Of a stretch of DNA of 64,000 nucleotides, positions 51,537-60,149 are shown one piece after another. The DNA is from CAZGSN01 sp964371655 (GTDB lineage: Bacteria; Desulfobacterota; Binatia; HRBIN30), in NCBI GenBank assembly GCA_964371655.1, contig CAYJOD010000016.1, positions 33,957 through 97,956 on the forward strand. Direction: 5' to 3'. Both the position numbers and the translations under genes were made by a program. The notes below the pieces were generated by a model. The model was given only the letters and a program-made list of their open reading frames with translations. It searched no databases and was not told the DNA's origin. How positions within the stretch are numbered: the stretch's first letter is position 1; each line of letters opens with the position of its first letter.

Positions 51537-53267
51537 TCAGAAAGCTCCTGGGGACAGCAGTGTCGGGGGCGTCTTTGCCGCGCCGCTTGGGACAACGCGA
51601 TTGATCGTGAAGAACTCACCACTGGCGATCTCCTCCAGCCGCCCTGCCCACAGCCCGGCTGGCAGCACCAAGGGAAGCCGCGGATCGGCACGGAGTAGGA
51701 AAAGCGAATTCGGAGCAACCGAGTCTGGCGAGATCTCATCCCAAAGGACACTCCTTCCAAACAACTCCGTGCGCGCCATACCCTGCAGCGCGTTACGCTG
51801 CCCATTATCGGGGTTCGACAGCTCGTTGATCTCCCACATCATGTCGGGCGGCACGATGAATCGCACCTCAAAGCCAACCAGTTTTGGCGAACTGGCGATC
51901 CCGATCGGCATCACCGGCGAGTTCGTATAGATCGTTGCGCCGCGGACTTCCTGTGCGTGAGTGTTCAGCCACGCTAACGCGGGCCTGAAGTAGACGGGGG
52001 TGGTCATGTCGTCGCGAGGCAAGGCTACACCAATGCACGCGACCAACACGACCGCCGCCACGGCACTTCTTCCCCAACCCAACGATCCCAAGACAGCCGC
52101 GGCGACATAGGCACAGAGGATCGGCACCGCTGTCGCCGCCGGTGGACCCGAAGACCCAACCCAGATGGCCGCCAGCACCACGGGGAGCAGGTAGAACCTC
52201 CCCGGGGAAGAGGAGGTCCCGTCCAACCAGGGCTCGACGGCCCGCGCCGACAACAGCGCAAAAATCGGCAGCGGTTGCATCGAATAGCGCGCTGCCGGCC
52301 CGAAGTTGGCGAGCCGCAAAAAGGGTAGGAAACTGATGAGGATAAACGACGCCAAAGCAAATACGACCAGCGCTCGCTCGATGCGCGAGAGGCGACTGAG
52401 GCGCACGGCTAAAGCGAATCCGATCGCCGGTGTCACCAGGAGCTCTGTCACGAGGAGATAGCGAAGGCCGATCCTCTGGACTTCCCATATCGGATTTGCC
52501 GGCATCGGAAATTCCGTTGTCGGACCGAAATGGATGAGCCACAGGAGGTCGTGGTGATACATGGCACCGGATGCCGCGTAGAGGACAGGAAAGATCATCG
52601 CCCCGAACGTGACACCACGGTTGCGCTCGCTAAGTGTCATATATAACCACAGGAGGATTGAGAACGGTGCCAGTTCATACCGCAGCCACGGCATGCACCC
52701 GAGGACGATGCCCGCTAGCCAGTAGCGACGCTGGGTGAGTGTCAGGTACAGGAAGAGACTAACGGCAAACACGCCGTCGACGTTTGAGATGCCGGCCGCA
52801 GCGCCGAACAAGAAGAGCGGTGAGACGAGGACGATCAGCGCCGCGAGGTTGGGAGCACGAATGCCCATCGACCGAGCAACTGCGGCCATCATGGGTGCGA
52901 CAAGCGCTGCGACGAGGACGTGCACGGCGAGGAGAGCCTCAGGACCACCCGTAGACGGAACCGCAAACATAAGTCCGAGGACCGGCTTCGCCTTTTGAAA
53001 GAAGAGCACTGGGAGCGGATTGAGCACCAACCAATGCGCGAAGGTGTACGTCGAAAGCCCTTCGTCTTGGACGATGAAGTGACCAAAGACAAGGACTAGG
53101 CCGGTCACCGCGAACAGGGACGTCATCAAACCCAGAGCGAGGGGGCTCTCGAACGTGAAGGCGAATGCTCGTCCCCAGGCAGAGGCCTCCGCGGCAGGTT
53201 GGGACTTCACGTTGGCAAGCGGAGTCGGTCCAGTCGTGTGAAGGTTGGGGAATCCCGGGAGCGTCAT
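51537..53267 (-). CDS. Polytopic membrane protein, GT-C-like
   Basis: 576 residues from the ATG at 53267 (MTLPGFPNLHTTG); the frame is open further upstream but runs through the adjacent gene's region. About eleven hydrophobic helices lie between residues 45 and 420. A soluble C-terminal domain of about 150 residues ends with LPAGLWAGRLEEIASGEFF. The pattern matches the other membrane proteins here (helices first, soluble tail). It is 25 bp upstream of the rSAM gene on the same strand. A PMT/ArnT-like transferase role is inferred from topology, not proven. Confidence 0.78.
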   Translation of the reverse strand: MTLPGFPNLHTTGPTPLANVKSQPAAEASAWGRAFAFTFESPLALGLMTSLFAVTGLVLVFGHFIVQDEGLSTYTFAHWLVLNPLPVLFFQKAKPVLGLMFAVPSTGGPEALLAVHVLVAALVAPMMAAVARSMGIRAPNLAALIVLVSPLFLFGAAAGISNVDGVFAVSLFLYLTLTQRRYWLAGIVLGCMPWLRYELAPFSILLWLYMTLSERNRGVTFGAMIFPVLYAASGAMYHHDLLWLIHFGPTTEFPMPANPIWEVQRIGLRYLLVTELLVTPAIGFALAVRLSRLSRIERALVVFALASFILISFLPFLRLANFGPAARYSMQPLPIFALLSARAVEPWLDGTSSSPGRFYLLPVVLAAIWVGSSGPPAATAVPILCAYVAAAVLGSLGWGRSAVAAVVLVACIGVALPRDDMTTPVYFRPALAWLNTHAQEVRGATIYTNSPVMPIGIASSPKLVGFEVRFIVPPDMMWEINELSNPDNGQRNALQGMARTELFGRSVLWDEISPDSVAPNSLFLLRADPRLPLVLPAGLWAGRLEEIASGEFFTINRVVPSGAAKTPPTLLSPGAF

Positions 53268-53353
53268 GTTGAAGCGTTCGCTGTTGATGCTACCCGACCC
53301 GCCAGAGTCGGGAAAGTCAATTCCACCAGAAGTCGGTCCTCGTGGGAGCAAAG

Positions 53354-54385
53354 CTACAGCAGCGCGTCCAGGCAGGGCTGGTGCGTGAACCATTCGATGG
53401 CTTGCAAGGTAAACATCGTCGACCAGCTGCAGATGTCGTCGTGGCCGGGCGCATACCGGATTCCACCCTGCGGCGTCTGGCAAGCCGCCAGAAAGGCGAG
53501 GGCGCGCGAAATGGCCTCCGCGTACCGCCTCCGGTCCCGCAACAGCCAGAGCCGCACCGCCTGCGCGGTCGCGTCGGAACGCGCCTCGCCGAATCCATCC
53601 ATGCCGTTGGCGAAGGCGAGGATGGCGCCGTCCGGCTGCTGCAATGCGGCCAACCACTCCAACGCCCCATCGATCGGCTCGAACAGGTTCGCCATGCCGT
53701 AGTGCGCGGCGATCAGGTGTCCCTCCTGCTCGTAACAGAACGGATGGAGGTACACCGGGCTCGGCTGCTTCCCCGAACGATTGATGAGCGCCGCCATGAG
53801 CTCCTCGTGGGGTGCCTCGCCAAAGGCGCGCGCGTACAGGTGCAGACTGTGGAGCGACTTCACGAGATGGGCGCCGAAGAGCGTGGACCAGCGCCCATCG
53901 CCCGCAGCGAACTGTGGCAGCACGGCGACACCCGCCGCGATCTGATCGCAGACGAATCCGCGCAGCCGATGGATCGCCGCCTCGCAGTCGATACGCCCAC
54001 CGGAGACGCTGTACCGAAGCAGTCCCGCGAGCGCGACCGCGGAATCAAAGAGGTAGGTGACACCACCGCGGCCAACGCCGCCCTCGGGACCGATGGATTC
54101 GCAGAGCCACTCTGCGACGCGGTCCGCCGCCGCCGCAACGCTGTGGTCGACGGACGGTGCGCTCCGCAGCGCGCTCAGAAAGAGTCCGGCCGCCTCGGGA
54201 TACGGGTAGCCGGGGTGTTGCGGATTCGACCAGGAGAGAATCGCACCGTCTCGCTCCAGCACGGCGTCGCTGAGCAGCCACCGTCGCATAGCCCCGACGT
54301 CGGGAAGAGATCGGCTCGTGCGCGCTGCGGTGTGCGTCGCCCGCGGCCTGATCTCCACCGCGTTATCCTGTCGATTACCGCTCAC
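53354..54385 (-). CDS. Alpha/alpha-toroid protein of unknown reaction
   Basis: 343 residues made of repeated helix pairs with Gly-rich turns: GYPYPEAAGLFLSAL, then WLCESIGPEGGVGRGG, WLAALQQPDGAILAF and ACQTPQGGIRYAPGHDD. The repeated QxPxGGI turns are those of toroid folds shared by terpene cyclases, protein prenyltransferase beta subunits, glucuronyl hydrolases and cellobiose epimerase-like enzymes. I see no DxDD or DDTAE cyclase motif, so a glycan-active or binding function is more probable. It is 86 bp upstream of the membrane protein gene on the same strand. Confidence 0.7.
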   Translation of the reverse strand: MSGNRQDNAVEIRPRATHTAARTSRSLPDVGAMRRWLLSDAVLERDGAILSWSNPQHPGYPYPEAAGLFLSALRSAPSVDHSVAAAADRVAEWLCESIGPEGGVGRGGVTYLFDSAVALAGLLRYSVSGGRIDCEAAIHRLRGFVCDQIAAGVAVLPQFAAGDGRWSTLFGAHLVKSLHSLHLYARAFGEAPHEELMAALINRSGKQPSPVYLHPFCYEQEGHLIAAHYGMANLFEPIDGALEWLAALQQPDGAILAFANGMDGFGEARSDATAQAVRLWLLRDRRRYAEAISRALAFLAACQTPQGGIRYAPGHDDICSWSTMFTLQAIEWFTHQPCLDALL

Positions 54386-54412
54386 GACGCACCGGGGTAC
54401 GAACTCGGCGGC

Positions 54413-54604
54413 TCAGCTTGCGGACCCGAATGGAGTGATCGCATCGCCGACTAGTCTCCCCGTTAAGCAACTGCCGATCCCCATCGCCATATCCGGATCG
54501 ACGGTCTGCAACAGTAACGGGATCTCGTCCCCACGTCGGACCGAGCGGCTGGCCGGGCGCGTACTCTCCCCGGGACCCAGCGCAGTTGTTGAGGTGCATT
54601 TCAA
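54413..54604 (-). CDS. Possible small ORF, 63 aa
   Basis: A TTG-started frame on the same strand as its neighbours, ending 27 bp before the toroid gene start. The C-terminal part (IPLLLQTVDPDMAMGIGSCL) reads like a real protein and ends TPFGSAS. There is no good ribosome binding site and the N-terminal third is Ser/Arg-rich. It could be a small protein or peptide substrate, or a chance frame. The rest of the 293-bp gap (54386-54678) shows nothing else. Confidence 0.25.
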   Translation of the reverse strand: MKCTSTTALGPGESTRPASRSVRRGDEIPLLLQTVDPDMAMGIGSCLTGRLVGDAITPFGSAS

Positions 54605-54678
54605 GATCTCTTACCCTCGCGGCAGTTTCGCTGTCAAGCCGAATTCGCCAATTGGTTCGGGCACATGAGCCGTGGAAC

Positions 54679-55698
54679 TCAAGGCGTTCCACCCTCTGAG
54701 CTGAGCAACCTGGCAAGCTCGGTGCCAACGATGCGGTTGCCCTCGACGCTCATATGGCGGGGGAAGAGCGGCGTGCGCTGGTCCGGAGGAATGCTTTCAA
54801 TGACCGGAAACAGGTCCAGGGCGAGCAGGTGGCTCGCCGCCGCACACGCGAGCACGCCACTCTTGAGCTCCAGTTGCTCTGGCGTGGCGGTTGGCTGCTG
54901 AGGCTGGGCCAGCACAACGACACGTGCGTTGCCCGTGCGCCCGAGCTCCGCCAGCCGCCCCATCAAGCGGCAGGCAACCTCCCTGCCCTGGCGATGCGCT
55001 AGCATCACTTCCGGCCCTTCCCAGTGCAAGAATTTCGGGAACAGCAGGTCCATCGTTACGCTCATGGACAGCAGCCACTTTAGCGGGTCGGCTACGGAGC
55101 CGGACGGAACCGGCGCCGGGTGTAGACGAAGTCCGGATTCGTCGATTTCGAAGTAGGGCTTCGCGTGCCCCGACCAGTACGACATCTCGCAGCGCAGCAC
55201 ATCATGAGGGATGAAGCTCGCGATGATGATGTCCGGGCGATAGATCTCGGCCAGCTGCTCGGCTCGGAGAACGGCTTGGTCCAGGCCGAAGCCGGGGACG
55301 CCGGCGTTGATCACCCGGTGACCGGAGAGGCGCTCGAGTACTGCGGCCCATGAGTCCTCGTCGTTGACCTCGTCGCTAAACGCGAACGAATCTCCCACGA
55401 CGAGCGCAAGCGGTCTTTCCGCACGCGGTGGGGTGCCCCCATTGCTGCGCGTACTGTACTCTCCGGTGCTGACCGTGAACCCGCGCGGATGGCGAAACAC
55501 CAGGCCCGGCCTCGGCAGGCGCCCCACCACGGGATCCCACACACCGTAGCGATCGCTATCCGGGCCCCCTAGAACCAAGGGGGAATGCGTCGCCAGGCGT
55601 ACGGCGACCTCGACGAGCAACAGAGTCGCAAGGGAGCTCACCGCAACGAGTACTAGCGCGTACTTGCGCGGGATAGGGACACGGGGTCTCAAGTGCAC
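54679..55698 (-). CDS. SGNH/GDSL-type hydrolase family protein, membrane-anchored
   Basis: 339 residues from a GTG at 55698 with AAGGA 5 bp upstream; the longer frame to 55977 lacks homology. A single N-terminal helix (YALVLVAVSSLATLLLVEVAV) anchors the protein. The block I motif is LVVGDSFAFSDEVNDEDSW (GDS serine), and IIIASFIPHDVLRCE fits the block III region. The C-terminal Asp/His pair would lie in the RHMSVEGNRIVG region. These enzymes are typically O-acetyl esterases or acyltransferases on cell-surface glycans, consistent with the neighbouring glycan genes. Confidence 0.83.
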   Translation of the reverse strand: MHLRPRVPIPRKYALVLVAVSSLATLLLVEVAVRLATHSPLVLGGPDSDRYGVWDPVVGRLPRPGLVFRHPRGFTVSTGEYSTRSNGGTPPRAERPLALVVGDSFAFSDEVNDEDSWAAVLERLSGHRVINAGVPGFGLDQAVLRAEQLAEIYRPDIIIASFIPHDVLRCEMSYWSGHAKPYFEIDESGLRLHPAPVPSGSVADPLKWLLSMSVTMDLLFPKFLHWEGPEVMLAHRQGREVACRLMGRLAELGRTGNARVVVLAQPQQPTATPEQLELKSGVLACAAASHLLALDLFPVIESIPPDQRTPLFPRHMSVEGNRIVGTELARLLSSEGGTP

Positions 55699-55920
55699 CG
55701 TTCCTTGAGGGCTCTTGCACGCGCCGCGCCCGCCACCGGCCCTCTCATCACCAGGTAGGCGCGAAAATACCGGGACAGCTTCATCGACATATCTAACCCA
55801 TACCCACTCGGAGGTGAAAATGCACTTACAGCAGGACCCCAGGACAGGGCCACGAAGAGGAAATGGAAAACCGGAAACAGGAAACCATGCGACTTGCCGG
55901 CTTTGCATCTCCGGCTTACG

Positions 55921-56129
55921 CAGGGCCACGGCAAAGTCGCTGACGGAGCCTGCGCCACGGCAGGGGTCATGAGCCATGCGGGCGGGCCGCCCGCGCTCCC
56001 GGCGATAATATTCCGCTCGGGGCGCTGGTTTGAGGCAATCGCTGGGAGCGCGGACGGCTCGTTCGCCACCTGGCGGAATGAGGCTTGATGCGGCTCCACC
56101 CCTCCGTCAGCGACTTTGCCGTGGCCCTG
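55921..56129. repeat. MITE-like element, copy 2 of 2
   Basis: Perfect 27-bp terminal inverted repeats at 55921-55947 and 56103-56129 (core GGCCACGGCAAAGTCGCTGA) enclose about 155 bp that match copy 1 at 16446-16643 over most of their length, including GCGGGCGGGCCGCCCGC and GAATGAGGCTTGATGCGGCT. It lies in a 518-bp gap between divergent genes (SGNH hydrolase and rSAM). The flanks 55699-55920 and 56130-56216 show no gene. Confidence 0.85.
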
Positions 56130-56216
56130 CCGGCTTGCGGTAGAAGGCTTGTGATTCATTCGAAGAGGCTATATCGTTTTTTGCCACGGCTATCTTAAGA
56201 CGTTTCTAGTCCGCAA

Positions 56217-57821
56217 ATGAATACACCTCCCTGCCTGACTCGCCTCGTTCGGCGCTTAGAGGTGGGGCAAGCACTCCTGTCGCCCCGCTTTCTTGGGTTT
56301 GTGGTTAACGCGAATGCGGTAGCGCTCCGCTTCGCGGACGCAGGCGGATCGGAGTTCGAGGTCGACATCCAGCGCAAAGAGAGCGGCGCGCCCTATTACC
56401 GAGCGGGCGTCGCCCTCACCTGCTCGTATGGCCCGAGCGGAGCCGAGGTGCAGTGCCAGCCGGCGATCGACAAGGTCTGCGATTATATTTTCGCCGACGA
56501 GAGCGAGTACCTCCCGCTCTTCGACCTCGATTCCGGCGCTCAGGCACCTGCCGCCACCCTTGGGGCGATCGATCGCGAAGTTCCAGCGCAATTATCGAGC
56601 GTCTTTTCGGCAGTTGCCCTCGATGACCTGGTGCTCAAGGCGCGCACGGATGGCTCGGCGATGGAGCTGGGAGCGCGGCGAAACGGGCAGGAGGCGAACA
56701 TTGCGATCGCCTTTCGGGGCGGGCAGCATAACCCGTATGCAGCGGGCGCACGGATCGACATCCTGATCGACGGAACCGCGGTGGACCCGCCGGCGCACGA
56801 TCTCTTTACTCAATTGATCGCGGCTGTCCTGGCCCACGAAGAGGATGTCTTTGAGGTGCTCGTCAATCTGAACGGCCCCGCCCCCCGCGACCGACAGGGG
56901 CGTAGCCTCCTTGCGGTCGGCAGGTTGTCCCCGATTGCGTCGCACCGCGCCCCGAGCTTCGACGAGCCGCTGCCCAGCGCGAAGCCGGCGGTCCTCTATT
57001 TGACCTCACCCTGTTTCGCCAACTGCATTTTTTGCGGCGAGCACACCACCCGCAACTACAGCTATTGCGATGTCGATAGCGTGCTTGCCGATATTCGTGC
57101 CCACCACGCGCAGACACAGAAAGTGCTGATCGTCGGATACGAGCCGCTCTCGCATCCGGGTGTGCCGGAGATGATCGGGGCGTGCCGGAGCGCCGGGGTG
57201 CGAGATGTGGAGCTGATGACCACGGGCATCCCACTCGGCAACTCGGCGCTTGTCGAGGCCTTGCTGACCGCCGGCCTGACGAGCATCGCGGTTCCCCTAT
57301 ATTCCCATGTTGCGGCGACGAATGATCGGATCATGCGCAAGGCAGGGGCATTCGAAAAGACGGTACGCGGGCTCGACATGATCGCGCGGTCGAGCTGCGC
57401 TATCCACGTGCACAGCCTGCTGCTGCAGCAGAACCTGCCGGACATCGACTCGCTCTTCGATCTGGTCACCAGCCGCTGGAACGCGACCTTCGTTGCCGCG
57501 CCCATCCGCGTGAAAAGCAATTTCGAACAGACGGCTCCCAGCTATGCGGAGATTGTGCGTCTGGTCCAACGTGCCCCGGTGCTCTCGGTCCCCTTCTGTC
57601 TGTATCCGCGGATGCGGCATCACCCAGACCTCGACATGACGCGGCCATTGCACGATTCGCTGGCGCATATGGCCGACTCCATGCGGATCTACCTGAGCCA
57701 GGATTTGAAACAGATGGAGCCCTGTAGCCGCTGCGTGTATCAGCGCGCGTGCCTGGGAATCATCCCCGAACAGCTCAAGCTCGAGCCGAGCTTGAGGCTC
57801 GTACCCTTTACCTCTCCGTGA
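56217..57821 (+). CDS. Radical SAM protein with N-terminal accessory modules
   Basis: 534 residues. The first about 260 residues hold what look like two copies of the shared module (about 20-85 and 135-215; for example APYYRAGVALTCSYG and ANIAIAFRGGQHNPYAAG). The rSAM motif is C266-x3-C270-x2-C273 (SPCFANCIFC), with a diverged second-strand region (IVGYEPLSHPG). The tail EPCSRCVYQRAC gives the CxxC-x5-C signature shared with the genes at 12396 and 16937. It is thus a distant member of the 11-19 kb group, 40 kb away. The membrane protein at 57853 follows after 31 bp on the same strand. Confidence 0.85.
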   Translation: MNTPPCLTRLVRRLEVGQALLSPRFLGFVVNANAVALRFADAGGSEFEVDIQRKESGAPYYRAGVALTCSYGPSGAEVQCQPAIDKVCDYIFADESEYLPLFDLDSGAQAPAATLGAIDREVPAQLSSVFSAVALDDLVLKARTDGSAMELGARRNGQEANIAIAFRGGQHNPYAAGARIDILIDGTAVDPPAHDLFTQLIAAVLAHEEDVFEVLVNLNGPAPRDRQGRSLLAVGRLSPIASHRAPSFDEPLPSAKPAVLYLTSPCFANCIFCGEHTTRNYSYCDVDSVLADIRAHHAQTQKVLIVGYEPLSHPGVPEMIGACRSAGVRDVELMTTGIPLGNSALVEALLTAGLTSIAVPLYSHVAATNDRIMRKAGAFEKTVRGLDMIARSSCAIHVHSLLLQQNLPDIDSLFDLVTSRWNATFVAAPIRVKSNFEQTAPSYAEIVRLVQRAPVLSVPFCLYPRMRHHPDLDMTRPLHDSLAHMADSMRIYLSQDLKQMEPCSRCVYQRACLGIIPEQLKLEPSLRLVPFTSP

Positions 57822-57852
57822 CGCACGAACAGACCTGACGCCACGCCAACCG

Positions 57853-59835
57853 ATGCCATCGATACGTAGCCGGAGGAAATCATCGGTGTGGACGGCAGCA
57901 CGTCTGGGCGCGGCGCTCATCGGTTTCGCGGTGCTCCTGTTCATCACGCGCTTCGTGGCGCGCGCGCACCTCATCCCGCAGACGGACCAGGAGTGCCACA
58001 TCGGGGGCATTGCCGTCGACGTGCTCGCGCATGGGATTCGCTTTCCGCTCCTCGTGTACGCGCCAAACGAGTACGACAACGGCTCGTTCTTCAGCGGCCT
58101 GCTTGCGGCGCTCTCCTTCGCGCTCCTCGGTCGCAGCGTTCTCGCGCTCAAGCTCGTCACCCACGTCATCGTGGCCGCCGGCGCCGTCGCTACGCTGTGG
58201 CTCCTGCGTGGGTGTCTGGAGGAGCTGGGACTGATGAGTCGTCGCGTGCGCTGGGCAGCCACGACCGTGCTGGTGGTCGCGTTAGCCTTGGCACCTCGTG
58301 TGGTAACGCTTTCCTCGATGTACGCGGTTGGCAACCACGCCGAGGGCTCCGCCATCGACACGCTCCTGCTGGCGTTATTCGCCTCCCGCCTGCACACCCG
58401 ATCGGTCGCGCGCACCGCGGCCTTCTGGGCACTGGTCGGCTTCGCTCTCTACCTGAACAAGGGGACGTTGCTGGTGATTCCGGTGCTCGCCGCAGCCGAG
58501 ATGGTACTCGCCTGGCAGGCCGGCCTATGCCGGCGCCTGGCCGCCGCGGCTTTGCCCAACAATTCGTCGGCCCGTGTGCAAGCAACACGCGGACCGTTTG
58601 GAGTTCCGCCTTTAGGCGGCGCCAACTGGAATGCTGGCATTCCGCTGAGACCGCCTAAAGGCGGAACTCCGAACCCGGAACCGAATTATTGGGCAAAGCC
58701 GGCCGCCGCGGCGGGCGGCTTCGTGGTGGGCGGGCTCCCGGAGCTGCTGGTCATCTCGCAGCGCTGGGGCATGGGCTGGGCGACGGTGGCCTCGAAGGCG
58801 GAGCGCGGCTCGCAGACATTTCCGCAGGCTTTCTTAGACAGCGTTTTCACCCTCGCGGATTATCGGATCGAGCTGCTTGCGGTGTGGGTTCTCGCCTTCG
58901 TCGCTGGGGGGGCGCTGCTCGTGCAATCAATTCGCAGCGGAGCGTGGCGTGGCACTCCAGCGAGCCCATTCACGCCCGGCGCCGGAGCCCCACCCGTCAC
59001 TCTCGCTATCGTCATGGGCAGCAGCGGTCTTCACCTCGCCATGCTCACCGTGATGGCGCAAGGCGGACGCGACTCGTACGCGATCTACGGATATCCCACC
59101 CTCGTTGTGCTCGTCGCGTTGCCGGTCGCATCGATGTGCGCGCGCGTAGCGGCGCGCTGGGGCGAAGGCGCATTAGGTTGGGTCGGTGCGGCCGCAGTCG
59201 TGCTCACGTTGTTTCTCTACCGCCCCGATACCATGACGTGGGGTTTCGCAAAGGTCGCCGCGTTGTGGCGGAATCGCGCTGGAGCCGCGTGCTCTTGGCG
59301 CTTTGCGGAAGGCTTCGAGCGGGAGCACCAATACAGCTTGGCGCCGCCGGACCGCACGCGTGAACAGCACGCCATCGAGCGCTGCCGGTCGCTCACGGAG
59401 CCAGCCCAGATCCTCGACTGCATCGGCGGTATCGCTCGCGAGCTGAATTGGAGACAGGGAGGCAAGGTGGGGGGGGAGCCCCCAAGCGGGCTAAGCGCGG
59501 ACGAACGTCGAGCTTACGCCTATCTCTACGGCACACACCGCAGAGGCGACGCTACGGCGTGTAGGGAGTTCGCGAATCCGAACCTCGCCGCAGACTGCGC
59601 CGCTGCCGTCCAACTGGAATGCCTTGTTTTCGGGGACATGTTGACGGGCTTTGCCTCCGGCCACAGCCTCGGGCGGCCACGCTGCGCCCTCCCCGCACCA
59701 CCGATGGATGGCTACTGGGCGGAGATGCGCAGGGATTTGCTTACGAGAACAGCGGGAACCGGTCCGAACTTGCCGCGTGCGGGGGGCGACGACGATCTCT
59801 GGGCCTGCATGGCCCTGTTCGACAGGTGCTACTGA
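57853..59835 (+). CDS. Polytopic membrane protein, GT-C-like, with an in-frame palindromic insertion
   Basis: 660 residues. About ten hydrophobic helices fall within residues 15-460, for example LGAALIGFAVLLFITRFVA. Residues 240-280 are unlike the rest: GVPPLGG and RPPKGGTPN are encoded by a nested inverted repeat (58600-58670) that sits in frame between two helices, inside a loop. The C-terminal about 190 residues are soluble and contain cysteines in several DC/CR pairs (RCRSLTEP, ILDCIGG, CREFANP). The gene follows the rSAM at 56217 by 31 bp. A GT-C-like role is inferred from topology. Confidence 0.78.
   Translation: MPSIRSRRKSSVWTAARLGAALIGFAVLLFITRFVARAHLIPQTDQECHIGGIAVDVLAHGIRFPLLVYAPNEYDNGSFFSGLLAALSFALLGRSVLALKLVTHVIVAAGAVATLWLLRGCLEELGLMSRRVRWAATTVLVVALALAPRVVTLSSMYAVGNHAEGSAIDTLLLALFASRLHTRSVARTAAFWALVGFALYLNKGTLLVIPVLAAAEMVLAWQAGLCRRLAAAALPNNSSARVQATRGPFGVPPLGGANWNAGIPLRPPKGGTPNPEPNYWAKPAAAAGGFVVGGLPELLVISQRWGMGWATVASKAERGSQTFPQAFLDSVFTLADYRIELLAVWVLAFVAGGALLVQSIRSGAWRGTPASPFTPGAGAPPVTLAIVMGSSGLHLAMLTVMAQGGRDSYAIYGYPTLVVLVALPVASMCARVAARWGEGALGWVGAAAVVLTLFLYRPDTMTWGFAKVAALWRNRAGAACSWRFAEGFEREHQYSLAPPDRTREQHAIERCRSLTEPAQILDCIGGIARELNWRQGGKVGGEPPSGLSADERRAYAYLYGTHRRGDATACREFANPNLAADCAAAVQLECLVFGDMLTGFASGHSLGRPRCALPAPPMDGYWAEMRRDLLTRTAGTGPNLPRAGGDDDLWACMALFDRCY
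58600..58670. repeat. Nested inverted repeat inside a coding sequence
   Basis: The arms GGAGTTCCGCCTTTAGGCGG (58600-58619) and CCGCCTAAAGGCGGAACTCC (58651-58670) are a perfect 20-bp inverted repeat. Within the spacer, GGAATG-CTGG-CATTCC (58628-58643) forms a second small hairpin. The element stays in frame with the membrane protein gene and encodes a Gly/Pro-rich loop. It looks like an insertion of a dispersed palindromic element tolerated in a loop. Confidence 0.85.
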
Positions 59836-60149
59836 CCTCGCCCCTCATAACGAACCCTGATTAGACAAAATCAAACCACCAAGGCACCAAGATCATCAAG
59901 GCAGATCAAGGACGAGCAGCGCTAAGTGGACGAATCGCTAACCTCATCGCTGATGAATGATCGTCAGAAATGTTACGCGCACCGCTCGGTAGAACGTTGG
60001 GCTCGGGCGGGCAAGAGCAAATCATAACGCTTCGTTGCCTGAGCAGCACGTCTTGGAACGGGCGATCCGGGGGACCATGCTCCATCGGCAAGGACGTTAG
60101 CGAAGAGGAACGTGACGACCGGTGCCGGCGCGCGCGTACATCGCGAGCG
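59836..60149. other. 314-bp intergenic region between converging genes
   Basis: It contains short direct repeats near 59874-59912 (ACCAAGGCACCAAGATCATCA type), a known bacterial dispersed-repeat style. I see no gene or clear terminator hairpin. The membrane protein and the VCBS/ASPIC gene converge here. Confidence 0.4.
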
